From: Chloroflexota bacterium
GTDB lineage: Bacteria > Chloroflexota > Anaerolineae > Promineifilales > Promineifilaceae
Direction: 5' to 3'
NCBI GenBank assembly: GCA_963169155.1
Contig: CAUJGI010000097.1
Span: forward strand, 1-8,821
DNA: 8,821 nt
Shown: positions 1 to 6,757 of the stretch, piece by piece
How the letters are laid out: every line of letters starts with the position of its first letter
Numbering within the stretch: the stretch's first letter is position 1
Notes under the pieces: model-generated
Database searches by the model: none
Told to the model about the DNA's origin: nothing
The model's input: only the letters and a program-made list of their open reading frames with translations
Made by a program: the position numbers and the translations under genes

Positions 1-976
1 AGGTTTCTGTCTTTTGCATGCCCACTTCGATGGACACACGCGACTCAAAGCCCAACTGCTCTTTGGCTTTGGTCGCCGGGAACTCGGCCTTGAGGCCATA
101 CATGCGCAGTCGGGGCCGGTTCAGCGGCAAATCCAGCCGCAGCACCTTGTTGAGGGTAATCAGCACGTGCGCCGCCCAAAAGGGAATGCGGCGCGGCTGG
201 CGGCCGCACATACGGCCGTAATAGCCAAACCACTCGTTAAACGTCACCACCGGATCGCACATGTTATACGCCTGGCCCGCCGCTTCGGGGCGAACGGCCG
301 TTAGCAGCATGCCATCAATCAGGTTGTCGATGTACACCGGGTAGGCGTGGCCCGTGCCGTCGCCAAAAATGACCGGCATGCCCTTGCAGACCAGCTTGAT
401 CATATTGATCGTCCAGCTTTGCGCCCGTGGGCCATACACCAGGCCGGGCCGTACGGCCGTTACCTCAATCCCCAATTCCTTACCCAGTTCAAAGGCACGA
501 ATTTCACCCAGGGCTTTGGTACGGCCGTAAATCACCTCCTGCTCCGTGTCCAACGGCTGGTCTTCGTCCACCAGCAGCGCCTTGGGCGGATGGCCATAAG
601 CGGCAATCGAACTCACCTGGACAAACCGCTTGACGCCCGCTTCAGCCGCCAGCCGCACCGCCAGGGCCGTGGCTGCCACGTTCAGGGCGTAGGCGCGCTG
701 CTCGCCGCCGTGCCGCCCCAGCCACGCCGCCACGTGGAAAACAACCTCTTGACCTTCCATCGCCTGGCGCGTGGCCGCTTCGTCCAGCAGATCGGCCTGC
801 ATCAGGGTAACGCCTGCTTCCTTAACAAAAGGCACCGCGTCCAAATTGCGCCCGGTGCCGGTGACGATGGCCCCTTCCTCCAGCGCCAGCCGCTCGGCCA
901 GGCGGCCGCCAATAAAACCGGTCGCGCCGGTTACCAAAACTTTTTTACCGTTGAGTGCGTTGTTTATGATCGACAT
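1..976 (-). CDS. NAD-dependent epimerase/dehydratase (extended SDR family), 3' end off window
   Basis: This frame reads open from ATG 976 to the left window edge, giving about 325 residues without a stop, so the C-terminus lies outside. The N-terminus has the Rossmann signature TGATGFIG (residues 16-23, glycines 17, 20 and 23). The catalytic motif YGRTK follows (Tyr150, Lys154), with a candidate catalytic Ser in VQVSSIAAYG (residues 119-128). This is the layout of extended short-chain dehydrogenases that act on nucleotide sugars or 3-beta-hydroxysteroid-type substrates. The sequence RPGLVYGP and the C-terminal 'EQLGFES' region also fit that family. The exact substrate cannot be told. The gene lies downstream of the potassium importer gene on the same strand. 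A repeat-built terminator and its own promoter separate the two, so it is probably an independent unit. ATG 976 has no Shine-Dalgarno sequence and a -10 box 8 nt upstream, so a leaderless or nearly leaderless mRNA is likely. Confidence 0.88.
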   Translation of the reverse strand, partial: MSIINNALNGKKVLVTGATGFIGGRLAERLALEEGAIVTGTGRNLDAVPFVKEAGVTLMQADLLDEAATRQAMEGQEVVFHVAAWLGRHGGEQRAYALNVAATALAVRLAAEAGVKRFVQVSSIAAYGHPPKALLVDEDQPLDTEQEVIYGRTKALGEIRAFELGKELGIEVTAVRPGLVYGPRAQSWTINMIKLVCKGMPVIFGDGTGHAYPVYIDNLIDGMLLTAVRPEAAGQAYNMCDPVVTFNEWFGYYGRMCGRQPRRIPFWAAHVLITLNKVLRLDLPLNRPRLRMYGLKAEFPATKAKEQLGFESRVSIEVGMQKTET

Positions 977-984
977 GGGGCGGA

Positions 985-1013
985 ATTGTAGTGGAAAAGG
1001 GAACGGCCGTCAT
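985..1013 (-). promoter_or_regulatory. Promoter of the epimerase gene, giving a nearly leaderless mRNA
   Basis: On the minus strand, ATGACG (1013-1008) is followed after 17 nt by TACAAT (990-985). The ATG at 976 begins 8 nt after the -10 box. A start site 6-8 nt downstream of the -10 would leave 0-2 nt of leader. There is no Shine-Dalgarno sequence before the ATG. The -35 is a 4/6 match, so this is a moderate call. Confidence 0.5.
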
Positions 1014-1061
1014 GCCAAAAGGCAAAGAAAAACGGCCGTACTCTGAAGGGAATACGGCCGT
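1003..1061. repeat. Cluster of three ACGGCCGT palindromes
   Basis: ACGGCCGT occurs at 1003-1010, 1032-1039 and 1054-1061 within the 114-bp gap between the importer and epimerase genes. Ten further copies start at 212, 294, 453, 521, 3465, 4236, 4531, 4874, 5865 and 7107. Copies lie in coding and non-coding DNA. None is seen in the importer coding sequence (1091-3073) or in the recombinase-bearing segment right of 7350. The pattern resembles highly iterated palindromes such as HIP1 of cyanobacteria, though the sequence differs. Confidence 0.85.
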
Positions 1062-1062
1062 T
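1024..1062 (-). terminator. Intrinsic terminator of the potassium importer gene, built from two palindromes
   Basis: On the minus strand AACGGCCGTA (1062-1053) and TACGGCCGTT (1040-1031) form a perfect 10-bp stem around a 12-nt loop. A T-rich tract, TTTCTTT (1030-1024), follows, and the last two stem bases are also T. The hairpin begins 28 nt after the importer stop codon. Each arm contains one full copy of the iterated palindrome. Confidence 0.7.
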
Positions 1063-1090
1063 CTGCCAATAAAGGTGGTTGATAGTAAAT

Positions 1091-3073
1091 TTAGACGGCT
1101 TCGCCTTCTGCTGCCTCTGGTTCCGCAGCTTCGGCCTTCGCCTCATTGCTCTCCACCACCGCCGGGATGTGATACGGTACGTCAATGATAATTACGTCTT
1201 CCCGGTTGCGCAGCTCACGACGCAAAATGTTGGCCGTCTGGTTGTGCAGCACCTGGGCCAGCACATCTTCCGGCACAAACTCCGGGATGACAATCGTCAC
1301 CAACTGCTCATCAAACTCCAGCCGATTGACGCGGTCTACATAATCCACCAGCGGCGTCAAAACATCGCGATAATCGTAATCAATGATTACCAGCTCAATT
1401 CCGGCCGTCAGTTTGGGGAACCGCGCCCAGCGCCGCTCAATCCGCTCGTGAATTTCCGGCGTTGTGGCCACGCAAACAGCCCGCACGTCCGTTGAGAGCA
1501 GCTTGGCATACTGCAAGGCCCGCAGCGTTCCGCGATGCACATCGGCAATCGGTACGATAGCCACATTCGCCACGTCCACCAACTCATCTTCCGAAAAATC
1601 CTCGGTACTGAGCGTGTGCGCCACTTTCTGATAATGTTTGTGAATTACGTTAAACATCGCCACCAGCAGCGGAATCGCCAGGGCCACCAGCCAGGCACCA
1701 TCCACAAATTTGGTGGCAACCAGAATGATAAAAACCACACCGGTGGTAATGGAACCCACCACATTCAGCGCCTGCTTCCAGCGCCAGGTCCGCTCATAAT
1801 GAATCTGGGTGTTTTCCGTGTACGCTGTTTCACCCGGCTTCAACCGACCCACCTTGCCCATCAGGCGAGACATGCCCGCCTGTGACAGCGTGAAGCTCAG
1901 CATTACACCCAGGGCATAAAGCGGCAGCATGGCAATTTCATCTGCATGGAACGCAATAACGATAATGGAGGAGATAACCGCCAGCACCACAATACCCGAG
2001 CTGTACACCAGCCGGTCGCCCCGATTTTGCATCCAACGCGGCATGAAACCATCCTTGGCCAGGAAAGAACTTAACCGGGGGAAATCCTGGTAACCCGTGT
2101 TGGCTGCCAGGAACAGAATCAGCGCCGTGAAAATCTGCACCCAGTAGTAGAGGATACCGTCACCGGTAATTTGCCGCGTCATCTGCGACAGAATGCTCTC
2201 GCCGTGCTCAACGGGCACCAGGTGCATCCGGGTAGAGAGGAAGGTAATGCCAATAAACAGCGACATGGCAATGGCGCCCATAGCCACCATCGTTTTGGCC
2301 GCATTGTGGGATTCCGGCGGCTTAAACGCCTTCACGCCATTGCTGATCGCTTCAATGCCGGTCAAGGCGGTACAACCACCCGCAAACGCACGCAGCAGCA
2401 GCCAGATGTAGGCAAAGCCCACCAGCGAAGTCGTTGCCGGAACCGTCTCTTCAAACGAAGGCAGCGGCGTCATACCGAACAACCCCATGTAGCGCGCCAT
2501 GCCAATGCCAATGGTAAGCAAAACACCACCGACAAAGGCGTAAGTGGGCAGGGCAAAAATCGTGCCGCTCTCCCGCACACCGCGCAGGTTGACCCAGGTA
2601 ATAAGGACAATGGCCAGCAGGGCAATGGCCACGCGGTATTCAAACACCTCGGGTACGGCCGAAGTTAAAGCCCGCACCCCGGCCGACACCGACACCGAAA
2701 CGGTGAGGATGTAGTCGGTGAGCAAAGCGCCACCAGCCAACAGCGAAGGCAGCGTGCCCAGGTTGTCCTTGGCCACGGTATAAGCGCCGCCGCCATCAGG
2801 ATAGTGTAAAATGGTCTGGATGTAGCTGAAGACCACCATCAAAACCAAGGCTGCCACCCCGATAGCCAGGGGCAGCGTCAGCCGCAGCGCACCGCTGCCC
2901 AGCACGATGATGACGCTCATGATGGCTTCGGTTGCATAAGCATTACTGCTGATGGGATCAGAAGCAAAAACAGCGAGCGCGCGAACCTTATCCAGGCGCT
3001 CATGGATTTCTTGACTGGTTGGGAATGGTTTCCCAATCAGAACACGTTTAATCTCGGGTATGTCAATTGCCAT
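1091..3073 (-). CDS. kimA: KimA/KUP-type potassium importer (APC superfamily)
   Basis: This 660-residue membrane protein has about 12 hydrophobic segments (residues ~48-475) and a ~180-residue soluble C-terminal domain, the build of Bacillus subtilis KimA (YdaO), a high-affinity K+/H+ symporter. From memory, KimA binds K+ through D36, Y43, D117, T121, S125 and T230. Here D39 and Y46 (in SDPISSNAY) and D120, T124 and S128 (in DYILTVSVS) keep the same spacings, and T235 or T238 sits in GCTALTG. The C-terminal USP-like domain has VPIADVHRG (507-515), PEFVPEDV and LHNQTA (609-614), as in this family. An acidic Ala/Glu tail (about 641-660) is an oddity. I chose ATG 3073 because the conserved protein begins there. 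An in-frame TTG at 3157 would add 28 residues encoded across the -35-like repeat, the -10 and the leader hairpin. The gene is divergent from a KdpD-type kinase gene, which supports a potassium role. Confidence 0.85.
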   Translation of the reverse strand: MAIDIPEIKRVLIGKPFPTSQEIHERLDKVRALAVFASDPISSNAYATEAIMSVIIVLGSGALRLTLPLAIGVAALVLMVVFSYIQTILHYPDGGGAYTVAKDNLGTLPSLLAGGALLTDYILTVSVSVSAGVRALTSAVPEVFEYRVAIALLAIVLITWVNLRGVRESGTIFALPTYAFVGGVLLTIGIGMARYMGLFGMTPLPSFEETVPATTSLVGFAYIWLLLRAFAGGCTALTGIEAISNGVKAFKPPESHNAAKTMVAMGAIAMSLFIGITFLSTRMHLVPVEHGESILSQMTRQITGDGILYYWVQIFTALILFLAANTGYQDFPRLSSFLAKDGFMPRWMQNRGDRLVYSSGIVVLAVISSIIVIAFHADEIAMLPLYALGVMLSFTLSQAGMSRLMGKVGRLKPGETAYTENTQIHYERTWRWKQALNVVGSITTGVVFIILVATKFVDGAWLVALAIPLLVAMFNVIHKHYQKVAHTLSTEDFSEDELVDVANVAIVPIADVHRGTLRALQYAKLLSTDVRAVCVATTPEIHERIERRWARFPKLTAGIELVIIDYDYRDVLTPLVDYVDRVNRLEFDEQLVTIVIPEFVPEDVLAQVLHNQTANILRRELRNREDVIIIDVPYHIPAVVESNEAKAEAAEPEAAEGEAV

Positions 3074-3097
3074 TCTTAAAAAACCGCCTTTTGTCGT

Positions 3098-3124
3098 AAA
3101 AAAACACCCACTTTGGGGTGTTTT
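3098..3124 (-). terminator. Terminator-like hairpin in the leader of the importer gene (possible attenuator)
   Basis: On the minus strand AAAACACCC (3124-3116) pairs perfectly with GGGTGTTTT (3109-3101) around a 6-nt loop. The T run continues to 3098, giving seven T in total. The hairpin lies between the predicted start site (about 3129) and ATG 3073, so transcription into the importer must pass it. A premature stop would give an RNA of about 30 nt. It could instead act as a 5' stabilising hairpin. No ligand-binding fold such as the c-di-AMP ydaO riboswitch is visible, and the leader is too short for one. Confidence 0.6.
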
Positions 3125-3135
3125 ACCTGACTGTA

Positions 3136-3173
3136 AGAATACCCTTTTTTTGGTCAAGAAAGGGTCAAGATGG
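3136..3173 (-). promoter_or_regulatory. Activator-type promoter of the importer gene: two phased TTGACC-like boxes 10 bp from a -10
   Basis: On the minus strand, CTTGACC and TTTGACC lie exactly 11 bp apart (TCAAG on the plus strand at 3165-3169 and 3154-3158). The second box, TTGACC (3157-3152), is followed by 10 nt and then TATTCT (3141-3136). A normal -35 would be 16-18 nt away, so the boxes look like activator sites replacing a -35. Tandem repeats on an 11-bp period placed 10 bp before the -10 are the known layout of PhoB-type sites for OmpR/PhoB-family regulators. Confidence 0.6.
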
Positions 3174-3216
3174 TTTTATGGGGTATCAAGAAAATGTCAA
3201 GATGACATCAAGCGGC
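3152..3216. repeat. Five helically phased TCAAG direct repeats (probable response-regulator sites)
   Basis: TCAAG occurs at 3154, 3165, 3186, 3197 and 3208, with spacings of 11, 21, 11 and 11 bp, so all lie on one face of the helix. The first two and the third and fourth form matching pairs: TCAAGAAA is followed 11 bp later by TCAAGATG or TCAAGATGA. The array fills the region between the importer promoter and the kinase promoter. The obvious candidate binder is the KdpE-like regulator encoded at 5945-6634; this is inference. Confidence 0.65.
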
Positions 3217-3226
3217 CGTTTCTGGC

Positions 3227-3232
3227 TACAAT
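3227..3232 (+). promoter_or_regulatory. Candidate -10 box of the KdpD-like kinase gene
   Basis: TACAAT at 3227-3232 is 25 bp before GTG 3257 and 46 bp before ATG 3278. There is no good -35, and the nearest partner is a weak TGACA at 3203-3207. The last TCAAG repeat (3208-3212) falls where a -35 would be, which fits an activated promoter. The repeat orientation is opposite to that at the importer promoter, so control of this gene is less certain. Confidence 0.4.
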
Positions 3233-3256
3233 GAAGGCTCACCCAACAATTGATTT

Positions 3257-5944
3257 GTGACTGATGGACTAAAAACCATGGACAAAAAGCCTGTGTTATC
3301 CCCACCCACCGAGACGGGAGCTGCCGAAACCCGGCAGGGTCGCGGCAAGCTAAAAATCTTTTTGGGCTACGCCGCGGGGGTCGGCAAAACCTACGCCATG
3401 CTGGAGGCAGCCCAGCAGCGCCAGGCCGAAGGCGTGGACGTGGTAGCCGGGTTTGTGGAAACACACGGCCGTTCCGAAACCGACACCCTGCTCGCCAACC
3501 TGGAAATCATCCCGCGCCGCATCGTGACCTACCGCGACATTACCCTCACCGAGATGAACACCGATGCTATCCTGGCTCGCCGCCCCCAGGTGGTACTGGT
3601 TGATGATCTGGCTCACGCCAACGCTCCCGGTTCTCGCCACACTCACCGCTATCAGGACGTGCTGGAACTGCTCAGCGCGGGCATTGATGTGTACACCACC
3701 GTCAATATCCAGCACCTGGAAAGCGTCAAGGACATCGTCGCCCAAATTACGGGCTTCACCGTGCGCCACACCATCCCCGACACCATTCTGGACGAATCCA
3801 ACGAAATTGAGCTGATTGATTTGCCCATTGACGAGCTGCTAGATCGCCTGGAGGCAGGCAAGGTGTACCTGCCGGAGCTGTCAGAGCAGATGGCGCATAA
3901 ATTTTTCCGTCAGGGCAACTTAACCGCCCTGCGCGAGCTAACACTGCGCCGCGCCGCCGACCGCATCGACGCCCAAATGCGCGCCTACATGCAAAGCCAT
4001 GCCATCGCCGGGCCGTGGCCGGTGGGCGAGCGGATTTTGGTGTGCATCAGCAGCAGCCCGCTGAGCGAACGGCTGGTGCGCACCACGCGGCGGCTAGCCA
4101 CCCGGCTGAACGCAGAATGGATTGCCGCCTACGTGGAAACGCCGGCGCACCACAGCTTACCCCCGACGGATCGGGAGCGGGTGACGCGCAACTTGCAGCT
4201 GGCAGAGTCGTTGGGGGCGCAGGCGGTGCGGCTCAACGGCCGTTCCGTGGCCGAAACCCTGGTCAATTACGCGCTCCAACGCAACGTGACGCGCATTGTG
4301 GCCGGGAAGCCGCTGCGGCCGCGCTGGAAAGAGCTGCTGCGAGGTGGGTCCCTCATCGACCAGATTGTGCGCCAGAGCCAGGATTTGGACGTGTACATCA
4401 TCAGCAGCAAGACGCCGCCGGAGCCGCCGCCGGTGGCCACCACCAAAACACGTGCCACCGGCATCCGCTGGGGCGCATACGCCCGGGGCACCGCCCTGGT
4501 GGTTGCCGCGACGTTGATTGGAATGCCGTTACGGCCGTACATCAATCCCACCAATCTGGTCATGTTGTACCTGGTAACCGTCATCCTCGCCGCCGTCTGG
4601 CTCAGCCGCGCCCCGGCCATCCTGGCTTCCGTTCTCAGCGTCCTGGCCTTCGACATCATTTTTGTGCGACCCTACTACACCCTTGCCGTTGAAGATGCTG
4701 AATATTTTCTCACGTTTGCCGGGCTGCTGGCCGTGGGGCTGGTTATCAGCACGCTAACGGCCCGAGCCCGCGAACAAGAGATGGCCGCCAGACGCCGCGA
4801 ACAGCAAACGGCCGCTTTGTACGAGCTGAGCCAAAAGCTGGCCGTGGTGACTGATTTAAGTGCAATTGCGCAAACGGCCGTGAACCACCTGCAAGAAACC
4901 CTGGGCAACCCCGCCGCCCTGTTCCTGCCCGTTGGGGAGAACCAAACCCTGATGCTGCAGGCCAAAACGTTGGAATTCCAGCTAGAAAAAGACAGCCAGG
5001 CGGTGGCCAGCTGGGTCTTGCGCCACCGCCAGGTAGCCGGACAACACACAAACACCCTCAGCGGCATGGACGCCACCTACCTGCCGCTCATCAGCTCCAA
5101 CCACGGCGTGGGCGTGTTGGCCGTGGAATTTACGCAAAACGAAACGCCCCTCACCGGCGAACAGCACCGCCTGCTGCTCTCGTTTGCCAGCCAGGTAGCC
5201 CTGGCGTTAGAGCGTGCCCGTCTGGCCGAACAGGCGCGTCAGGCCCACCTGCTCACGGAAACGGAGAAGCTGCAAACCGCCCTGCTCAACTCCATCTCAC
5301 ACGACCTGCGCACGCCGCTGGCGTCGATCACTGGCGTCCTCAGCAGCCTACACGATGACGACGCCCTGCTCACCGAAGCGGCACGCCACGAGATGGTGAG
5401 CACGGCCTGGGAAGAGGCGCGTCGTCTTAACCGACTGGTAGGCAACCTGCTGGACATGACCCGCCTGGAATCCGGCGCACTGAAGGTTGTGCGCCAGCCA
5501 TCGGACGTGGAGGATTTGATAGGGGCCAGCCTGGCGCAGATTCCCACCCGGCTACAGGGGCGCACCCTGCAAGTCAACGTACCGCTCAACCTGCCGCTGA
5601 TCAGCATTGACTTTACGCTGATGGTGCAGGTGCTGGTAAACCTGATCGACAACGCGCTCAAATATACGCCGCCGGACAAGCCAATTACCATTCAGGCGAC
5701 AACGCTGGAGGACGAGGTGATTTTGCAGGTAAAAGATCGCGGGCCGGGTTTACCCGACGGGGAATTAGAGCAAATCTTTGCCCGCTTTTTCCGCGTCCAT
5801 GCAGATGGGGTCAGCGGCACCGGGTTGGGGTTATCGATTGCGAAGGGGATTGTGGAGGCGCACAACGGCCGTATCTGGGCCGAAAATCGCCCAAACGGGG
5901 GAGCCGCTTTTTATATCGCTCTGCCCATTGCCCATCCAGAGTAA
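3257..5944 (+). CDS. kdpD: KdpD-type potassium-responsive sensor histidine kinase
   Basis: This is an 895-residue protein of normal KdpD length and domain order (numbered from GTG 3257). The cytoplasmic KdpD domain has a Walker A motif GYAAGVGKT (37-45) and a Walker B-like VVLVDDLAH (112-120; KdpD usually has VDELAH), then NAPGSRH and TTVNIQHLES. A USP domain (about 258-383) follows, with S265-S267, 20 residues, then WIAAY (288-292). Four membrane segments (about 409-500) have a DUF4118-like pattern. Next come a GAF-like region (about 518-650), HisKA with the phospho-acceptor His682 in SHDLRTPL, and HATPase with N795/N799, DRGPG (827-831) and GTGLGLS (854-860). All catalytic motifs are intact. 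The start is unsettled: GTG 3257 lacks a Shine-Dalgarno sequence, while ATG 3278 has a weak GATGGA at 3263-3268. The gene is divergent from the K+ importer and convergent with the response-regulator gene. The likely role is sensing K+ or turgor and phosphorylating that regulator. Confidence 0.92.
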   Translation: MTDGLKTMDKKPVLSPPTETGAAETRQGRGKLKIFLGYAAGVGKTYAMLEAAQQRQAEGVDVVAGFVETHGRSETDTLLANLEIIPRRIVTYRDITLTEMNTDAILARRPQVVLVDDLAHANAPGSRHTHRYQDVLELLSAGIDVYTTVNIQHLESVKDIVAQITGFTVRHTIPDTILDESNEIELIDLPIDELLDRLEAGKVYLPELSEQMAHKFFRQGNLTALRELTLRRAADRIDAQMRAYMQSHAIAGPWPVGERILVCISSSPLSERLVRTTRRLATRLNAEWIAAYVETPAHHSLPPTDRERVTRNLQLAESLGAQAVRLNGRSVAETLVNYALQRNVTRIVAGKPLRPRWKELLRGGSLIDQIVRQSQDLDVYIISSKTPPEPPPVATTKTRATGIRWGAYARGTALVVAATLIGMPLRPYINPTNLVMLYLVTVILAAVWLSRAPAILASVLSVLAFDIIFVRPYYTLAVEDAEYFLTFAGLLAVGLVISTLTARAREQEMAARRREQQTAALYELSQKLAVVTDLSAIAQTAVNHLQETLGNPAALFLPVGENQTLMLQAKTLEFQLEKDSQAVASWVLRHRQVAGQHTNTLSGMDATYLPLISSNHGVGVLAVEFTQNETPLTGEQHRLLLSFASQVALALERARLAEQARQAHLLTETEKLQTALLNSISHDLRTPLASITGVLSSLHDDDALLTEAARHEMVSTAWEEARRLNRLVGNLLDMTRLESGALKVVRQPSDVEDLIGASLAQIPTRLQGRTLQVNVPLNLPLISIDFTLMVQVLVNLIDNALKYTPPDKPITIQATTLEDEVILQVKDRGPGLPDGELEQIFARFFRVHADGVSGTGLGLSIAKGIVEAHNGRIWAENRPNGGAAFYIALPIAHPE

Positions 5945-6634
5945 CTACGGATCCATCACCAGACGGTAGCCAACGCCCGGTTCGGTCAAAATGTATTGCG
6001 GATTGGTGGGGTCTTTTTCAATTTTGTGCCGCAGGTTGCTCATATGCACCCGCAGTAAATGCGTTTCCGTCTGGTAACCCACGCCACGGACTTCGCGCAG
6101 CAGCTGCTGGTGGGTGAGCACCCGCCCGGAATACTGCACCAGCACCTTCAGCAGGTCATACTCAGTGGGCGTCAGCTGAATTTCTTCATCACCACAAGTA
6201 ACCACCCGCGCGGCCAAATCCACGCACAGCTTCCCGACGCGGTAAACCGGCTCCGTTTCTTCCTTGCGGGCGTGGCGCATGGCCACTCGCAGCCGGGCAG
6301 TGAGCTCACCCACGCTAAACGGCTTGGTCAAAAAATCGTCCGCCCCCGCATCCAGCGCCTCAATTTTGTCGCTGTCCTGGTTCTGCACCGAAAGAATGAT
6401 GATGGGTGTATCGGTCCACTCGCGAATGCGGCGCGTCACTTCAATGCCGTTAATTCCGGGCAGCCCCAGGTCTAAAATAATGAGGGCCGGCTGCACGTTA
6501 ACGGCCTGGAGCAAACCATCTTCCCCCGTGGCGGCTTCATAAACGGCATACCCATGCGCATCCAATGAGGTATGTAAAAAGCGGCGGATGGCATTTTCGT
6601 CATCGATAATCAATACTTTTGTCTTCTCTTGCAT
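5945..6634 (-). CDS. kdpE: KdpE-like OmpR/PhoB-family response regulator
   Basis: This 229-residue protein has a receiver domain (about 5-118) with the acidic pair Asp11/Asp12, phospho-acceptor Asp55 in LIILDLGLPG, switch Ser82 and Lys104 in LTKPF. A C-terminal winged-helix DNA-binding domain follows (about 130-226), with LTPTEYDLLKVL and the recognition-helix region HLLRVHMSNLRHKIE, ending in GVGYRLV. This is full OmpR/PhoB-family length and closest in style to KdpE. It is the natural partner of the adjacent KdpD-type kinase. The pair is unusual in being convergent: the kinase TAA ends at 5944 and the regulator TAG complement begins at 5945. Its TATAAT box ends 6 nt before the ATG, so the mRNA is probably leaderless. 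Likely targets are the phased repeats at 3152-3216 and 7045-7066 (inference). Confidence 0.92.
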   Translation of the reverse strand: MQEKTKVLIIDDENAIRRFLHTSLDAHGYAVYEAATGEDGLLQAVNVQPALIILDLGLPGINGIEVTRRIREWTDTPIIILSVQNQDSDKIEALDAGADDFLTKPFSVGELTARLRVAMRHARKEETEPVYRVGKLCVDLAARVVTCGDEEIQLTPTEYDLLKVLVQYSGRVLTHQQLLREVRGVGYQTETHLLRVHMSNLRHKIEKDPTNPQYILTEPGVGYRLVMDP

Positions 6635-6640
6635 TCTGCC

Positions 6641-6646
6641 ATTATA
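6641..6646 (-). promoter_or_regulatory. -10 box of the response-regulator gene, implying a leaderless transcript
   Basis: The minus strand has a perfect TATAAT (6646-6641), then GGCAGA, then ATG 6634. Transcription normally starts about 7 nt after the -10, which is the A of the start codon. No Shine-Dalgarno sequence is possible in such a transcript. No convincing -35 is seen (TTACCA at 6667-6662 has only a 15-nt spacer). No TCAAG repeats are found here, so autoregulation through those sites is not supported. Confidence 0.65.
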
Positions 6647-6757
6647 AACCGTTGTGCCAATTGGTAATAATCAATGAGTCTACTGAAAAAGGTTGCGCAG
6701 CGGCGTAGAGAAGTCCAGAGAGAAAAACTGCGTCATTGGTGGTTTTTCGTAGAGCTA

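Noticed and set aside
347..991. Long plus-strand open frame opposite the epimerase gene
   Set aside because: It is antisense to a protein with clear Rossmann and YxxxK motifs. It shows no recognisable domain and is typical of shadow frames in GC-rich DNA.
3074..3157. In-frame TTG at 3157 as the start of the importer
   Set aside because: The extra 28 residues would be encoded across the -35-like repeat, the -10 box and the terminator-like hairpin. They look unlike a conserved KimA N-terminus, whereas ATG 3073 starts the recognisable protein.
3074..3256. c-di-AMP ydaO-type riboswitch ahead of the kimA-like gene
   Set aside because: The predicted leader is only about 55 nt and is occupied by a simple hairpin. 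I see no multi-helix aptamer.
4015..4692. 225-residue open frame inside the kinase gene
   Set aside because: It overlaps an intact KdpD coding sequence in another frame and is low-complexity (Ala/Gly/Arg/His rich).
6722..6747. Hairpin GAAAAAC / GTTTTTC downstream of the small membrane protein gene as a terminator
   Set aside because: The stem is only 7 bp, mostly A-T, with a long loop and no clear T run after it.
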